Shown: piece after piece, positions 51,451 through 60,853 of the stretch
Position numbering within the stretch: position 1 is the first letter of the stretch
Layout of the letters: every line of letters starts with the position of its first letter
From: DAOUBP01 sp964474695
GTDB taxonomy: Bacteria > Chloroflexota > Anaerolineae > CG2-30-64-16
Direction of reading: 5' to 3'
Assembly: GCA_964474695.1 (NCBI GenBank)
Contig: CAYYTK010000001.1
Location: 124,001-188,000 of the forward strand
DNA: 64,000 bases
Position numbers and translations under genes: made by a program
Notes under the pieces: model-generated
The model's input: the letters and a program-made list of their open reading frames with translations, nothing else
Told to the model about the DNA's origin: nothing
Databases searched by the model: none

Positions 51451-52689
51451 CTATCTCATAACGATCGGCAGATAGAGTTGGCGGTCACCCCACAGCCGCG
51501 CGATGCCGCGCCGCCCCACACCGTCGACCGTGTCGAAAGCACCGCCGATGAGCACCCGGCCATCCGGCTGTAATGTGACTGCAAAAACCGTCCAATTCGC
51601 ACCTGAGCCGGGATCGAAGCTGGTGTCGAGTTCCCCGTCCGGCAGGAGCCGCGCAATGCGCAGGCGCGGCACGCCGTTCATCGTCTTGAACCTGCCGCCG
51701 ATCAGGATCTTGCCATCCGGTTGCAGTTTGATGGCAGTGGGCCATTCAGTGACGCCGGCGGCGCCGGCCTCGGGATTGAACTCGGCGTCGAGCGTGCCAT
51801 CCGCCAGAAGCCGGGCGAGCTGTTTACGCGGGGTGTTATTCGCCTTTGTAAACGCTCCGCCGATGAGAATTTTGTGATCTGTCTGCACGGCGATGGTCAT
51901 CACGCCCCCATCGACGTTGGCGATGAACGCATCATCCACGCTGCCATCCGTGTTGAGTCGGGCAATGCCGTAGTGTGCTTCACCGTTAACAGTGGTAAAT
52001 GCGCCGCCAATCAATATCTTGTTATCCCACGGTTGGATGGCAATCGTGGAAACTTCACCATCTGTGCCCCACCCGGGATCGAAGGTTGTGTCGAGCGCGC
52101 CGCTGGCCGTGAGGCGCGCAATCCCGCCGCACGGTGTGCCGTCAAAGCTTGTGAAGAAGCCGCCGATCAGGATCTTGCCGTCGGTTTGGAGCTTTATCAC
52201 GTCGAGGTATTCGTACTCGTCGGCGATTCCCGCACCTGGGTCGAACGTCGCGTCAAGTGCGCCGTTCGCTTCCATTCGCGCGATGCTGGCGCGCGGCTCG
52301 CCGTTGACCTCAGTGAATGAGCCGCCAAAAACCGCGCTGCCATCAGGTTGGAGTGCGATGCTTGTCACGCCGGTAAGGTCTCCGCCAATCACGTTTGGGG
52401 TGAAGGCGTCGTCAAGCCCGCCGTTAGCCATGAGCCGCACGAAGTTGTTGTGTGGGACGGTGTTGAATTGCGTGAATTGGCCGCCCACCAGCACCTTTCC
52501 ATCAGGCTGTAGCGCCATCGAGAACACTACGCCCGCACCTGTGCCCGGATCGAAGGTGGTGTCGAGCGCGCCGGGGCCGGTCGTGCCGGCCGCGCCCGCT
52601 GCGGCCGGCATGGCGACCAGCGCGCACAGGAGCATGATCAGGAAGCCGTGTGAGAGAGAATATGGTCTGCCGACGGCTTTTGGTTTCAT
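51451..52689 (-). CDS. Secreted delta-60 repeat protein (DUF5122-type propeller)
   Basis: A 412-residue exported protein. After a signal peptide (the hydrophobic part GFLIMLLCALVAMPAAAGA) there are seven repeats of about 50 residues, each with an LDTTFDPG-type start and an LQPDGKILIGGxF core. Seven units fit a closed seven-bladed beta-propeller. Such proteins are common in environmental bacteria with no established role. The gene sits between gatB and the hydrolase, 13 bases upstream of gatB. Confidence 0.88.
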   Translation of the reverse strand: MKPKAVGRPYSLSHGFLIMLLCALVAMPAAAGAAGTTGPGALDTTFDPGTGAGVVFSMALQPDGKVLVGGQFTQFNTVPHNNFVRLMANGGLDDAFTPNVIGGDLTGVTSIALQPDGSAVFGGSFTEVNGEPRASIARMEANGALDATFDPGAGIADEYEYLDVIKLQTDGKILIGGFFTSFDGTPCGGIARLTASGALDTTFDPGWGTDGEVSTIAIQPWDNKILIGGAFTTVNGEAHYGIARLNTDGSVDDAFIANVDGGVMTIAVQTDHKILIGGAFTKANNTPRKQLARLLADGTLDAEFNPEAGAAGVTEWPTAIKLQPDGKILIGGRFKTMNGVPRLRIARLLPDGELDTSFDPGSGANWTVFAVTLQPDGRVLIGGAFDTVDGVGRRGIARLWGDRQLYLPIVMR

Positions 52690-52740
52690 ATTAGCCTCCG
52701 TTCGATTGCCTCAAGCCCAACGGATTTGGTTCTTAACCCT

Positions 52741-53562
52741 TCAGATCCTTGTCTCAGCCAGAAAGGCGCTCACTACCTTCATATAGCTGCTGAACTGCTC
52801 GCGGCGGATGTTGTGACCTGCGCCTGCGATGTGGACGACGCGCATCTGCGGCATCAGCGCTCCCAGAGAGGCCGCGATCTCGGGTGTGATGATTGCGCCC
52901 TGGGCCGGATCCGCAGTGATCAGGAGCGCCGGACAGGTGATGCGATGTACGATGCCAGGCCAATCCAGGGCCGGCGGCTCGTCGGCGAGGAGGGCGTTGA
53001 AGCTGAACCGTAACTTGGCATCAGCCCAGGGACCCAGCTCGGCCTCGGGCCAGGGTGGCGATTGGCGGGCTGCGTGGGCCAGCAGCTCGTCACGCGTCCT
53101 GCGTTTGAGCTCGATGATAGCCTGGTGGATCGGGGCAGGCCGAGCTGGCGCCGGGGCAGCCGGTATCCATCTTGGGGGCGGATCCTCCAACAGGATCGCC
53201 CGCGGTAGATCGGGGCGCATCCCCGCGAGCGCCAGGGCGGACACCGCACCCATTGAATGGCCTAAGACCGCCGGGCGCTGCAGGCCCAAAGCCGTGATGA
53301 CGCCGGCCAGGTCACTTGCGTGATCGGCCGTGCCATAGCCCTGCTCGGGCGCATCCGAGCGGCCATGGCCGCGCGCATCCACCATGACGACGTCGTAGTC
53401 AGCCTCCAACGCTTCGGCGACCGGCGTCCAGCACAGCCCGTCATCCGCTAAGCCATGCGCCAGGACGATCGGCGGCTTGAAGCTGCTGGTGCGGCCGCCA
53501 GTGCGGGTGTAATGTATCTTCACACCGTTGACGGCAAGATCACCGAATTGCCAGGATGACAT
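52741..53562 (-). CDS. Alpha/beta hydrolase
   Basis: A 273-residue alpha/beta-fold hydrolase. The oxyanion HGLADDG loop, DARGHGRSD, the nucleophile elbow GHSMGA and the C-terminal His in IAGAGHNIRRE form a complete catalytic triad. The cap is rich in Pro and Ala. Substrate unknown. It follows the aminotransferase gene by 15 bases and is likely in the same operon. Confidence 0.87.
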   Translation of the reverse strand: MSSWQFGDLAVNGVKIHYTRTGGRTSSFKPPIVLAHGLADDGLCWTPVAEALEADYDVVMVDARGHGRSDAPEQGYGTADHASDLAGVITALGLQRPAVLGHSMGAVSALALAGMRPDLPRAILLEDPPPRWIPAAPAPARPAPIHQAIIELKRRTRDELLAHAARQSPPWPEAELGPWADAKLRFSFNALLADEPPALDWPGIVHRITCPALLITADPAQGAIITPEIAASLGALMPQMRVVHIAGAGHNIRREQFSSYMKVVSAFLAETRI

Positions 53563-53577
53563 TGGGACGGCTCCTTA

Positions 53578-54744
53578 TCACCCGTGTCTTATCACAAAGC
53601 GATGCATGCGCTCCAACGCCTCCTCGATCTTGTCCTTGGCGGTGGCGTAGCACATGCGCACGTAACCTTCACCGCCCAGGCCGAACGCAGGACCGGGGAC
53701 GCAGGCCACCTGCTCCTCTTTGATCAGCGCCCAGGAGAACTCCTCGGAAGTCATGCCGCTGATACGGATATCCGGGAATGCGTAAAAAGCGCCGCGCGGC
53801 TCGAAGGCGGACATGCCGATGCTGCGCAGGCCCCCCACCAGCAGATTGCGGCGTTCGTCGTACGACTCGCGCATCGCCAGCACGGCTTCTTCGGCGCGCG
53901 GATCGGTCATTGCCGCGATTGCCGCTACCTGCGCGGTGGTGGGTGCAGACATGATGGTGTACTGGTGGATTTTCCGCATCAGGCCCAGGATATCGGCCGG
54001 GCCCAATGCGAAGCCCAGGCGCCAGCCGGTCATCGCATAGTCCTTCGAGAAGCCGCCGATGACGATGGTGCGCTCGCGCATGCCGGGCAGGCTGCTGAAG
54101 GTGATGTGCGGCGCCGCATAGACGAGCCGATCATAGATCTCGTCTGAGATCACCAGCAGATCGTGCTTTTCTGCAACAGCAGCGATCTCCAGCATGCGCG
54201 CCCGGTCCAGGACCGCGCCGGTGGGGTTGTTCGGGTAGTTGATCAGGATCGCTTTGGTGCGCGGGGTGATCGCGGCTTCGAGATCGGCGCCGGTAACCTG
54301 GAAGGTGGTCTCGACGCGCGTGGCGATGGGCACCGGGACGCCACCGGCAAAGATCACCTCGGGCTCATAAGACACGAAGCAGGGTTCGGGGATCAGGACT
54401 TCCTCTCCCGGATTCATGATGGCGGTCAGGGCGAGATAAAGCGCCTCGGAACCGCCAACGGTCACAAGCGTTTCCTGGTCTGGGTGGTAGGAGATGCCAT
54501 AGAGTTGCTCCCATTTGGCGACAATGGCTTTGCGCAGCTCCAGGATGCCGGAGTTGGAGGTGTAGCGTGTTTCGCCGCGCTCGAGGGAAGCCATGCCGGC
54601 CCCGCGAATCACTTCAGGGGTGACGAAGTCGGGTTCCCCGATACCCAGGGAGATCACGTCTTGCATGGTGGCAGCGATGTCGAAGAATTTGCGGATGCCG
54701 GACGGGGGCACTGCGACCACTCGGGTCGAGAGACGATCGGGCAT
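53578..54744 (-). CDS. Class I/II PLP aminotransferase
   Basis: A 388-residue fold-type I aminotransferase. LGIGEPDFVTPE, INYPNNPTGAVLD, the Asp-x-x-Tyr ISDEIYDRLVY, the PLP Lys in GGFSKDYAMTGWR (about residue 234) and the substrate Arg near GYVRMCYA are present. Aspartate/aromatic aminotransferase-like; the exact substrate cannot be fixed. The small gene at 54760-54975 is 15 bases upstream. Confidence 0.92.
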   Translation of the reverse strand: MPDRLSTRVVAVPPSGIRKFFDIAATMQDVISLGIGEPDFVTPEVIRGAGMASLERGETRYTSNSGILELRKAIVAKWEQLYGISYHPDQETLVTVGGSEALYLALTAIMNPGEEVLIPEPCFVSYEPEVIFAGGVPVPIATRVETTFQVTGADLEAAITPRTKAILINYPNNPTGAVLDRARMLEIAAVAEKHDLLVISDEIYDRLVYAAPHITFSSLPGMRERTIVIGGFSKDYAMTGWRLGFALGPADILGLMRKIHQYTIMSAPTTAQVAAIAAMTDPRAEEAVLAMRESYDERRNLLVGGLRSIGMSAFEPRGAFYAFPDIRISGMTSEEFSWALIKEEQVACVPGPAFGLGGEGYVRMCYATAKDKIEEALERMHRFVIRHG

Positions 54745-54759
54745 GATGTGGAACCTCCA

Positions 54760-54975
54760 TTATTTGGCGTTTTCGGCAATGGTCCAGTTGTCAGCTGCAA
54801 CCTGCCAGGTTAAACGATAGCATACGTCATTTTCCGCCAACACCCAAAACACCAGCGTTTCCGGCGTGCGCGCCTGGCGGATGATTTCGGTCACTTTGAG
54901 CCAGGAGCCTTGCCACTCGAACGCGACGGGCCGTTCGGGGAAACTTGCACCGGCGTAACAACGAACGCGTGACAT
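54760..54975 (-). CDS. Small conserved protein (71 aa)
   Basis: A 71-residue soluble protein with the pattern YAGASFPERPVAFEWQG, WLKVTEIIR and a Trp/Tyr-rich strand region. It resembles short beta-rich proteins that are common in Chloroflexota and of unknown function. It fits between UGPase and the aminotransferase with short gaps on both sides, so it is probably translated. Confidence 0.6.
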   Translation of the reverse strand: MSRVRCYAGASFPERPVAFEWQGSWLKVTEIIRQARTPETLVFWVLAENDVCYRLTWQVAADNWTIAENAK

Positions 54976-54991
54976 TCCAGGGTCGCCAACT

Positions 54992-56383
54992 CTAAAGATC
55001 GTATATCCCTGCGAGCGTTTCGCCGGCCGGGATGTGGGCGGGGTGTCCCGTTGTGTTGTTTACTGTTACGGCCCCGCGGCAGGCAATGCCGCGGCCAAAG
55101 CGCACATCCCCCGTCACCGTTAACCGCTCGCACAAGATCAGCGAGGGCGGCCCATCCGGGAAGCGCGCCTCCAGATCATCGATCAGCTTGTAGCACCGCG
55201 GATCAAGGCTCACCACCGGCGGGTGCAACAGGCGCGTCGGCGCGGGAACGACTTGCCAATCGTCGGTCAGCACGTACGCATCCGAGCGCACGGCGAGCAG
55301 ATCGTCGCAGGTTTTCACCGGTGCGAAACGCGTGCGCGGCACGCGCAGTGCACCCGCGCCCTCAAACCGGGCAATCGCCGCGCCCATCGCGGTTTCGAGC
55401 TGATATACCTTGGGCGAAGCCGGATCGCGCGGGTCCAGGGTTTTGCTGTTGCGGATCATGGGCAGGCCGAGCAAGCCATCGCTGCGATCCAGCAGCCGTT
55501 TCAGCGCGGGCAAGTTCAGCCACAGGTTGTTGGTGTTGAAATAGCGGTGTCGGCCGATGTCCTGGAATGCATCCAGGTCTTCGTTTGGGCATTGAGCGGA
55601 TTCGCGCAACACCAACCGGCCATCGGAGATGCGCAGAGCGAGGTGCCCGCCCTTGCGGTCAATCCCCGTGCGATCGGCCACTTCCATTAAGAAGGGCAGG
55701 CCTTCGGCGACAAAGTAGCCGAGGATGGTGGGGTCAAGTGCGGCGCCCAGGTTATCTACGTTAGCGATGAAGGCAAACTCGTAGCCATGCGCCAGCAGCG
55801 TCTCCAAGGCGCCGCTGGTGACAAGCGCCGTGTAGATGTCACCATGGCCGGGCGGACACCACGTTAACTCCGGCTCTTGCGGCCAAACGGCCGGAGTCAG
55901 TTCAGCTTGCAGGACTTTGGGCACCCTATGCTGGAGGAAATCGGGCGGAATAATGCCTTGCAGCCCCGGGTAGCGGGCCAGGGCTGCCAACGAATCATCA
56001 CGGGTGCTGAAGCTGTTCATCAGCAACAGCGGCACGCCCACATGCAGCGCTTGCCGGGCGATGATATCCAGGAATGTCAGCCCGTCTTTGACCACCAGCA
56101 GAGACTTGGCTTTCGTTAACCCCATGCTGGTGCCCAACCCGCCGTTGAGTTTCAGCACAACCGTCTTCGCGAGGGCCGCGCGGCCCGTTTGTTTCAGCGC
56201 CGGCGAGAGCTGCTCCAGGTCGGGCAGCGACTCGACGGGGTGGATTTCGGTCTCGGGAATGAAGCCCGTGCGTCCCTCAGCGAGCTGCTCGTAGTAGAAG
56301 CGGAAGCTGCGGATCACGATGTCGGGCAAGCCCTCGGCGTGCATCTTCTCAGCAAAAGGCGTGAAGTCAGCGTCAGTCATCAT
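54992..56383 (-). CDS. UTP-glucose-1-phosphate uridylyltransferase (UGP2 type)
   Basis: A 463-residue UDP-sugar pyrophosphorylase of the eukaryote-like group. The nucleotide-binding loop is KLNGGLGTSMGLTKAKSL, with CPPGHGDIYTAL and the FIANVDNLGA metal site. The C-terminal part has the left-handed-helix end (VRFGRGIACRGAVTV). It makes UDP-glucose for polysaccharides. Its ATG overlaps the gatA stop (ATGATGA). Confidence 0.93.
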   Translation of the reverse strand: MMTDADFTPFAEKMHAEGLPDIVIRSFRFYYEQLAEGRTGFIPETEIHPVESLPDLEQLSPALKQTGRAALAKTVVLKLNGGLGTSMGLTKAKSLLVVKDGLTFLDIIARQALHVGVPLLLMNSFSTRDDSLAALARYPGLQGIIPPDFLQHRVPKVLQAELTPAVWPQEPELTWCPPGHGDIYTALVTSGALETLLAHGYEFAFIANVDNLGAALDPTILGYFVAEGLPFLMEVADRTGIDRKGGHLALRISDGRLVLRESAQCPNEDLDAFQDIGRHRYFNTNNLWLNLPALKRLLDRSDGLLGLPMIRNSKTLDPRDPASPKVYQLETAMGAAIARFEGAGALRVPRTRFAPVKTCDDLLAVRSDAYVLTDDWQVVPAPTRLLHPPVVSLDPRCYKLIDDLEARFPDGPPSLILCERLTVTGDVRFGRGIACRGAVTVNNTTGHPAHIPAGETLAGIYDL

Positions 56384-57891
56384 AGGATCGGCTTCCGGGT
56401 GTGCCATTCGGTGGCCTGCTCGTAGATGTAGCCGGTGCGCAGCAAGAGCTGCTCCTGGAACGCGCCGGCAATGAGCTGCAGGCCGATGGGCAGGCCGTTC
56501 GTATCAAATCCACAAGGCAAAGACATGCCGCAGATGCCTGCAAGATTCAGCGCCAGGGTGAAAACGTCCGATAGATACATACTGAGGGGGGTATCAGCCT
56601 TTTCCCCTATACGAAACGCGGTGGTCGGTGAGGTTGGGCAAGCGATGATGTCTACTTCGCGTAGCGCAGCATCGAAATCGGCTTTGATCAAGGTGCGCAC
56701 TTGTTGCGCTTTGAGGTAGTAGGCGTCGTAGTAGCCGGCGCTGAGCGCATACGTGCCGAGCATGATGCGTCGCTTGACCTCCGGCCCGAAACCCTCGCCG
56801 CGCGTCCGGCGATAGGTGTCCCACAGAGAGTCGGCCGGCGCGGCTAGCCCATAGCGGATGCCGTCATAGCGCGCCAGGTTGGCCGAAGCCTCGGCGGGGG
56901 CAATCAGATAATACACCGGCAGCGCCAGCTCGGTGTGCGGCAGGCTGATCTCGTGCACCTCGGCGCCGAGATCTTCCAAGATTCGAACAGCCGCGCGCAC
57001 AGCCGCCTCGACTTCGGGTTGCATACCCGGGATGAAGTATTCCTTCGGGATGCCGACGCGCAGGCCGCTGACCTGGTTGGACAAACCCTCGCTGAACAAA
57101 CCAGGTTTCTCGAAGAAACCTGGTTTGTTCAGCGAGTCCGGCACAGGGGTGTTCATGCTGGTGCTATCGCGCGGGTCGTAGCCGGCAATGGCTTCCAACA
57201 GAATCGCGGCATCGGTGACATCCTTGGTCATGGGGCCGATTTGATCCAGGGATGACGCATACGCGGCCAGCCCGTACCGGCTGACGCGGCCATACGTGGG
57301 CTTGAGCCCGACGATGCCGCACAGCGCGGCCGGTTGGCGCACGCTGCCGCCGGTGTCGCTGCCCAGCGCGGCCAGGCACTCGTCCGCCGCCACCGCAGCG
57401 GCGCTGCCGCCGCTGGACCCGCCCGGCACCCGATTCAAATCCCAGGGATTATGTGTGGTGAAGTAGGCGGAGTTTTCGGTGCTGGAGCCCATGGCAAATT
57501 CGTCGGTGTTGGTCTTGCCCAGGATGACTGCGCCGGCCGTGCGGAGGCGGGTGATGACCGTCGCATCATAGGGCGGGACATAGCCTGCCAGGATTTTCGA
57601 TCCTGCCGTGAGAGGAACCCCCTGAACGGTGATCACATCCTTGATCGCCAGCGGGATGCCGGTCAAGGGCGGCAGTTCGGCCAGGGCGCCTTCCCGGCGC
57701 GCGGCCGCCAACGCCGCATCAGCAGCGGCCGCCTGCTGCCGGGCCAGTTCCGGGGTCAGCGTCAGATAGGCCTGGACCGCGCCGTCCACGGCGGAGATGC
57801 GGTCCAGCACAGCTTGGGTCAGTTCCGAGGCAGTGATATGACCCTTATGCAGCAGGTCAGCGGCTTCATGGATCGTTAGTTCAGACAGCAC
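56380..57891 (-). CDS. gatA: Aspartyl/glutamyl-tRNA amidotransferase subunit A with in-frame palindrome
   Basis: A 503-residue amidase subunit of GatCAB that releases ammonia from glutamine. The Ser-cisSer-Lys triad is in PLAIKDV (Lys84), GGSSGGSAAA (about 159-160) and SDTGGSVRQPA (Ser183). Residues 252-268 are coded by a perfect 23-base palindrome identical in core to an intergenic repeat. That stretch, between GYDPRDST and GLRVGIPKEYF, is a surface loop of variable length in the family, so activity is probably kept. gatC ends 24 bases upstream. Confidence 0.96.
   Translation of the reverse strand: MLSELTIHEAADLLHKGHITASELTQAVLDRISAVDGAVQAYLTLTPELARQQAAAADAALAAARREGALAELPPLTGIPLAIKDVITVQGVPLTAGSKILAGYVPPYDATVITRLRTAGAVILGKTNTDEFAMGSSTENSAYFTTHNPWDLNRVPGGSSGGSAAAVAADECLAALGSDTGGSVRQPAALCGIVGLKPTYGRVSRYGLAAYASSLDQIGPMTKDVTDAAILLEAIAGYDPRDSTSMNTPVPDSLNKPGFFEKPGLFSEGLSNQVSGLRVGIPKEYFIPGMQPEVEAAVRAAVRILEDLGAEVHEISLPHTELALPVYYLIAPAEASANLARYDGIRYGLAAPADSLWDTYRRTRGEGFGPEVKRRIMLGTYALSAGYYDAYYLKAQQVRTLIKADFDAALREVDIIACPTSPTTAFRIGEKADTPLSMYLSDVFTLALNLAGICGMSLPCGFDTNGLPIGLQLIAGAFQEQLLLRTGYIYEQATEWHTRKPIL
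57088..57136. repeat. AACAAACCAGGTTTCT palindrome inside gatA
   Basis: Perfect 23-base arms around a CGA centre. The core is shared with 26049-26097; the outer seven bases (CTCGCTG and CAGCGAG) are different but still self-complementary. It is read in frame. Confidence 0.92.
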
Positions 57892-57915
57892 GAGCGAATC
57901 ACCTTTGTCCGGTCT

Positions 57916-58212
57916 CTAGTTCCCGGCCTCCAATATCGTGCGGACGCGGAAGCAGTCGTCTGCCGCGTCCGGCGCATTGGCCAAAACATCTTCGCGCGGC
58001 AGCGAGGGGCGCGGTGCATCCTCCCGCATGACATTCCGTAGCGGCAGGACGGTGGCCGTGGGCGGGATATCTGAGGTGTCTACGGCCTGCAGGGCCGCTG
58101 CATGGTCCAGGATGGCCGAAAGTTGCTCTTGAAAGAGGGTGAGTTCGGCAGCGGTCAGGCTCAACCGTGCCAACTCGGCGATATGTTTGACCTGGGCGTG
58201 AGACAGCGACAT
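57916..58212 (-). CDS. gatC: Aspartyl/glutamyl-tRNA amidotransferase subunit C
   Basis: A 98-residue GatC that wraps around GatA and joins it to GatB. VKHIAELARLSLTAAELTLF and the Ile-Leu-Asp helix are typical; the C-terminal LRNVMREDAPRPSLPREDVLANAPDA-type block is complete. The ATG at 58212 has AGGA nine bases upstream; the longer frame is not conserved. It is the first gene of the run gatC-gatA-UGPase. Confidence 0.93.
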   Translation of the reverse strand: MSLSHAQVKHIAELARLSLTAAELTLFQEQLSAILDHAAALQAVDTSDIPPTATVLPLRNVMREDAPRPSLPREDVLANAPDAADDCFRVRTILEAGN

Positions 58213-58309
58213 CGTCTGTTTCCTGGAGCGTTCTGTTACTTCGCCGCATGGTCGCAGCAAAGCAAATCGTGGCGGCATTATAGCACTGTGGGGACGAGAG
58301 AACAAACGA

Positions 58310-58338
58310 TTGGCGCACGCTGGGCCTTATGCTATACT
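58310..58338 (+). promoter_or_regulatory. Sigma-70-type promoter for the M1 peptidase lipoprotein
   Basis: TTGGCG (58310-58315) and TATACT (58333-58338) are 17 bases apart, with the TGC extension at 58330-58332. The ATG is about 34 bases further on. Confidence 0.75.
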
Positions 58339-58371
58339 GGTGAAAATCCCTCGTCTGGTTGCGGAGGCCCA

Positions 58372-59874
58372 ATGGCCGATATTGCTCGCCGGGGTGTGCA
58401 TCTGAGGATGCGAAATCAACTGCTGCTCGCGACGGTGGTGTGCCTGTTGCTGTTGAGCCTGCTGGCGGCAGGGTGCAGCTTCTTCGCGCCGGCCCCCGAT
58501 TTGTACGCGGATTTGCGCACGAGTTGGGCGCCGGGGTTCACGGTAAGCGATGCGACATTGGACGCACTGCCAAGCTACAGCATCACCGTGCGGATTGCTC
58601 CATCAGAGAAGCAGTATTCGGGCACCCTTGAGCTGCACCTGCCCAACACCGGCGCTGTCCCGCTGGAGGAGCTGTTCTTCCGCACCTATCCGAATCTGTA
58701 TGCTTTTGGCGGCACACTGAGCGTCACCGGCGCCAGCGTGGATGGGGCGCTCGTCAACTACGGGACGGCTGCCGAAAGGACCGCCGTGCAGCTCAGCCTG
58801 GTTAAGCCGCTGGAGGCGGGTAAGACAGCCGATGTCCGTCTTTTGTTTACCGGCATCTTGCCTGATCCTGCCCAACCGGGCCAATATACGATCTTCGGCA
58901 CGAACGAAGGCGTCCTGAGTCTGACTAATTTCTATCCGATCCTTGCCGGGCGGCGCGGCGAAGCGTGGGCGCTTGATATCCCCCATCCGCAAGGGGATGT
59001 GGGCTTTCACGATGCAGCGTTATATCGGGTCGATGTGACTTACCCTGCTGACCAGGTGCTGGTCGCCACCGGCGCCGAGATGACACGCACGATGGCTGCG
59101 GAGGGCTGGGTGACGGCGCGCTATGTCCTTGGGCCGGCGCGAGAATTCACCGTGCTGCTCAGCCCGTATTACCAATTCCTTGAAACCGAATCGTTGGGGA
59201 CGCGCGTGCGCTCTTATTTTTTGCCTCAAGATGCCGCAGCGGGCAAGTCAGCGCTGTATGAGGCGGTGACCGCCATGCAGATTTACAGCGACACCTTCGG
59301 CACGTATCCGTACCGGGAAATGGCGGTCGTCGAGGCTCCGTTGCTGTACCATGGGATGGAGTTTCCGGGCGTCAGCCTGATCGGCAGCCAGGACTACAAC
59401 CGCTTCACCCAGGACCTGGAGACGCTGGTGGTTCACGAGGTCGCGCACCAGTGGTGGTACAACCAGGTGGGCAGCGACCAGGTGCTGAACCCCTGGCTGG
59501 ATGAAGGACTGGCCGAGTTCAGCATCTATGAGTACACTCTGAAGCGCTATGGCGAGCCGGCGGCGGAGAATCTGCGCCAATTGCGCTGGCAGCTCCCGGT
59601 GGCGGTGGTGGCAGCTGGCGGGAATGATGCACCTATCGGCCGCGCGGTGGTCGACTACGAAAGGGACTACGAGACGCTGGTTTACGGCAAGGGGGCGCTG
59701 TTCTTTGCTGAGCTGCGTGATCGGATGGGGGTGGCGCGGTTCTCCACCTTGCTGCGGACGTATCTGGAACGCTATCGGTGGCAGATCGCCACGCCGGCAC
59801 AGTTTCAGGCCCTGGCCAGCGAAGTGGCTGGCCAGGATCTGAGCGCACTTTTCGAGGAATGGGTCGGGAAGTGA
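58372..59874 (+). CDS. M1-family metallopeptidase lipoprotein
   Basis: A 500-residue extracellular aminopeptidase-like gluzincin. The signal runs MRNQLLLATVVCLLLLSLLA into the lipobox AAGC, so the protein should be lipid-anchored outside the membrane. The zinc site is HEVAHQWW (His355, Glu356, His359) plus Glu378 in LDEGLAEF. GMEFPGV stands for the GAMEN exopeptidase motif, so peptide N-terminus binding may be altered. GGAGG precedes the ATG by four bases. It is divergent from gatC. Confidence 0.9.
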   Translation: MADIARRGVHLRMRNQLLLATVVCLLLLSLLAAGCSFFAPAPDLYADLRTSWAPGFTVSDATLDALPSYSITVRIAPSEKQYSGTLELHLPNTGAVPLEELFFRTYPNLYAFGGTLSVTGASVDGALVNYGTAAERTAVQLSLVKPLEAGKTADVRLLFTGILPDPAQPGQYTIFGTNEGVLSLTNFYPILAGRRGEAWALDIPHPQGDVGFHDAALYRVDVTYPADQVLVATGAEMTRTMAAEGWVTARYVLGPAREFTVLLSPYYQFLETESLGTRVRSYFLPQDAAAGKSALYEAVTAMQIYSDTFGTYPYREMAVVEAPLLYHGMEFPGVSLIGSQDYNRFTQDLETLVVHEVAHQWWYNQVGSDQVLNPWLDEGLAEFSIYEYTLKRYGEPAAENLRQLRWQLPVAVVAAGGNDAPIGRAVVDYERDYETLVYGKGALFFAELRDRMGVARFSTLLRTYLERYRWQIATPAQFQALASEVAGQDLSALFEEWVGK

Positions 59875-59893
59875 GGCGCGGCCGTACCTGTTG

Positions 59894-60853
59894 TCAGGAG
59901 CCGGCCGGTTTTTGTTGCCCGCCGGTGTTTATGGTCAGGCGTCGCACCACCCTGATTTTCGCCTCCCGCAGCCGGCCCTTGATGTGCGCCGCGGCGATCT
60001 CGGCTTGTGAGGCCTTCTGACCGTACAGGATCATGCCGCGATTGGCCGGAACGGTGCAGGTGCAAACAGGCGAGAGACATGGCCACGGCCGGTCGAATAA
60101 CTTGAAGGCGCCATCGGTGACGTTGCCCAGGTCGTACAGGGGTTGCGGGTTGTAACAACGCGTGGCTTGCCCCGTGACGCCGACCCGGAAGAAGAGTTGG
60201 CCGGTGTGGCACTTGGTGCCGTACAGGCTCAACCCGCGTATCATGTCGGTGTTGTCGATCAGGCGCCCGCGCAGGTAGGGCTCGATTTCGGGGTTGCTGT
60301 ACGCAACGTATTGCCCATCGATCTTCAGCGCCTGGAACGCGAAACGGACCCCGGCGGCCTCCAGGCGTTCTGACACCCCCTTCAGGGTCTCGAAGGTTTC
60401 CTCCAGCGCCACCGATGTCACGACGAAATCGGTCGCCGGGTTCTTCGCCGCGTTGAATGCGATGGCCTTCTCGACGAATTCGTCCAGGCTCCTGACCTGC
60501 TCCAGATGCAGGCTGGCGGTGATGTAGGCCAGCTTGTCGCCCGTTTCAGCGATCAACTGCTCCAGCCTGCGCGCAGGCAGCGAGAAATTGGTGGTCATGG
60601 CAAGCCGATGCCCGTGCGCCGTGATCTGCCGGCAGATTTCGGCGAAGCGCGGATGAATCATCGGTTCCCCGCCGATGACTTTGATAAGCCATTGCCCCGG
60701 CAGTTTGCCCAGCAGATCATACACGGCGTCGATGATCTCATCAGAGCAGTGCTTCGACACTTGAAGCTGATAGGCCTTCTGGCAGCAGTAGGAGCAGTGG
60801 TAGTTGCACTTCGTCGTGATTTCCCACTCGAAGCTTGGTTCCGGCTTGGTCAT
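59894..60853 (-). CDS. Radical SAM protein
   Basis: A 319-residue radical SAM enzyme. The cluster motif is CNYHCSYC (Cys16, Cys20, Cys23), followed by GGEPMIHPRF for SAM binding. The C-terminal part has further Cys (KCHTGQ, RCYNP and CLSPVCTC), like a SPASM/auxiliary-cluster region. The ATG overlaps the upstream radical SAM stop (ATGA). The substrate is unknown. Confidence 0.88.
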   Translation of the reverse strand: MTKPEPSFEWEITTKCNYHCSYCCQKAYQLQVSKHCSDEIIDAVYDLLGKLPGQWLIKVIGGEPMIHPRFAEICRQITAHGHRLAMTTNFSLPARRLEQLIAETGDKLAYITASLHLEQVRSLDEFVEKAIAFNAAKNPATDFVVTSVALEETFETLKGVSERLEAAGVRFAFQALKIDGQYVAYSNPEIEPYLRGRLIDNTDMIRGLSLYGTKCHTGQLFFRVGVTGQATRCYNPQPLYDLGNVTDGAFKLFDRPWPCLSPVCTCTVPANRGMILYGQKASQAEIAAAHIKGRLREAKIRVVRRLTINTGGQQKPAGS

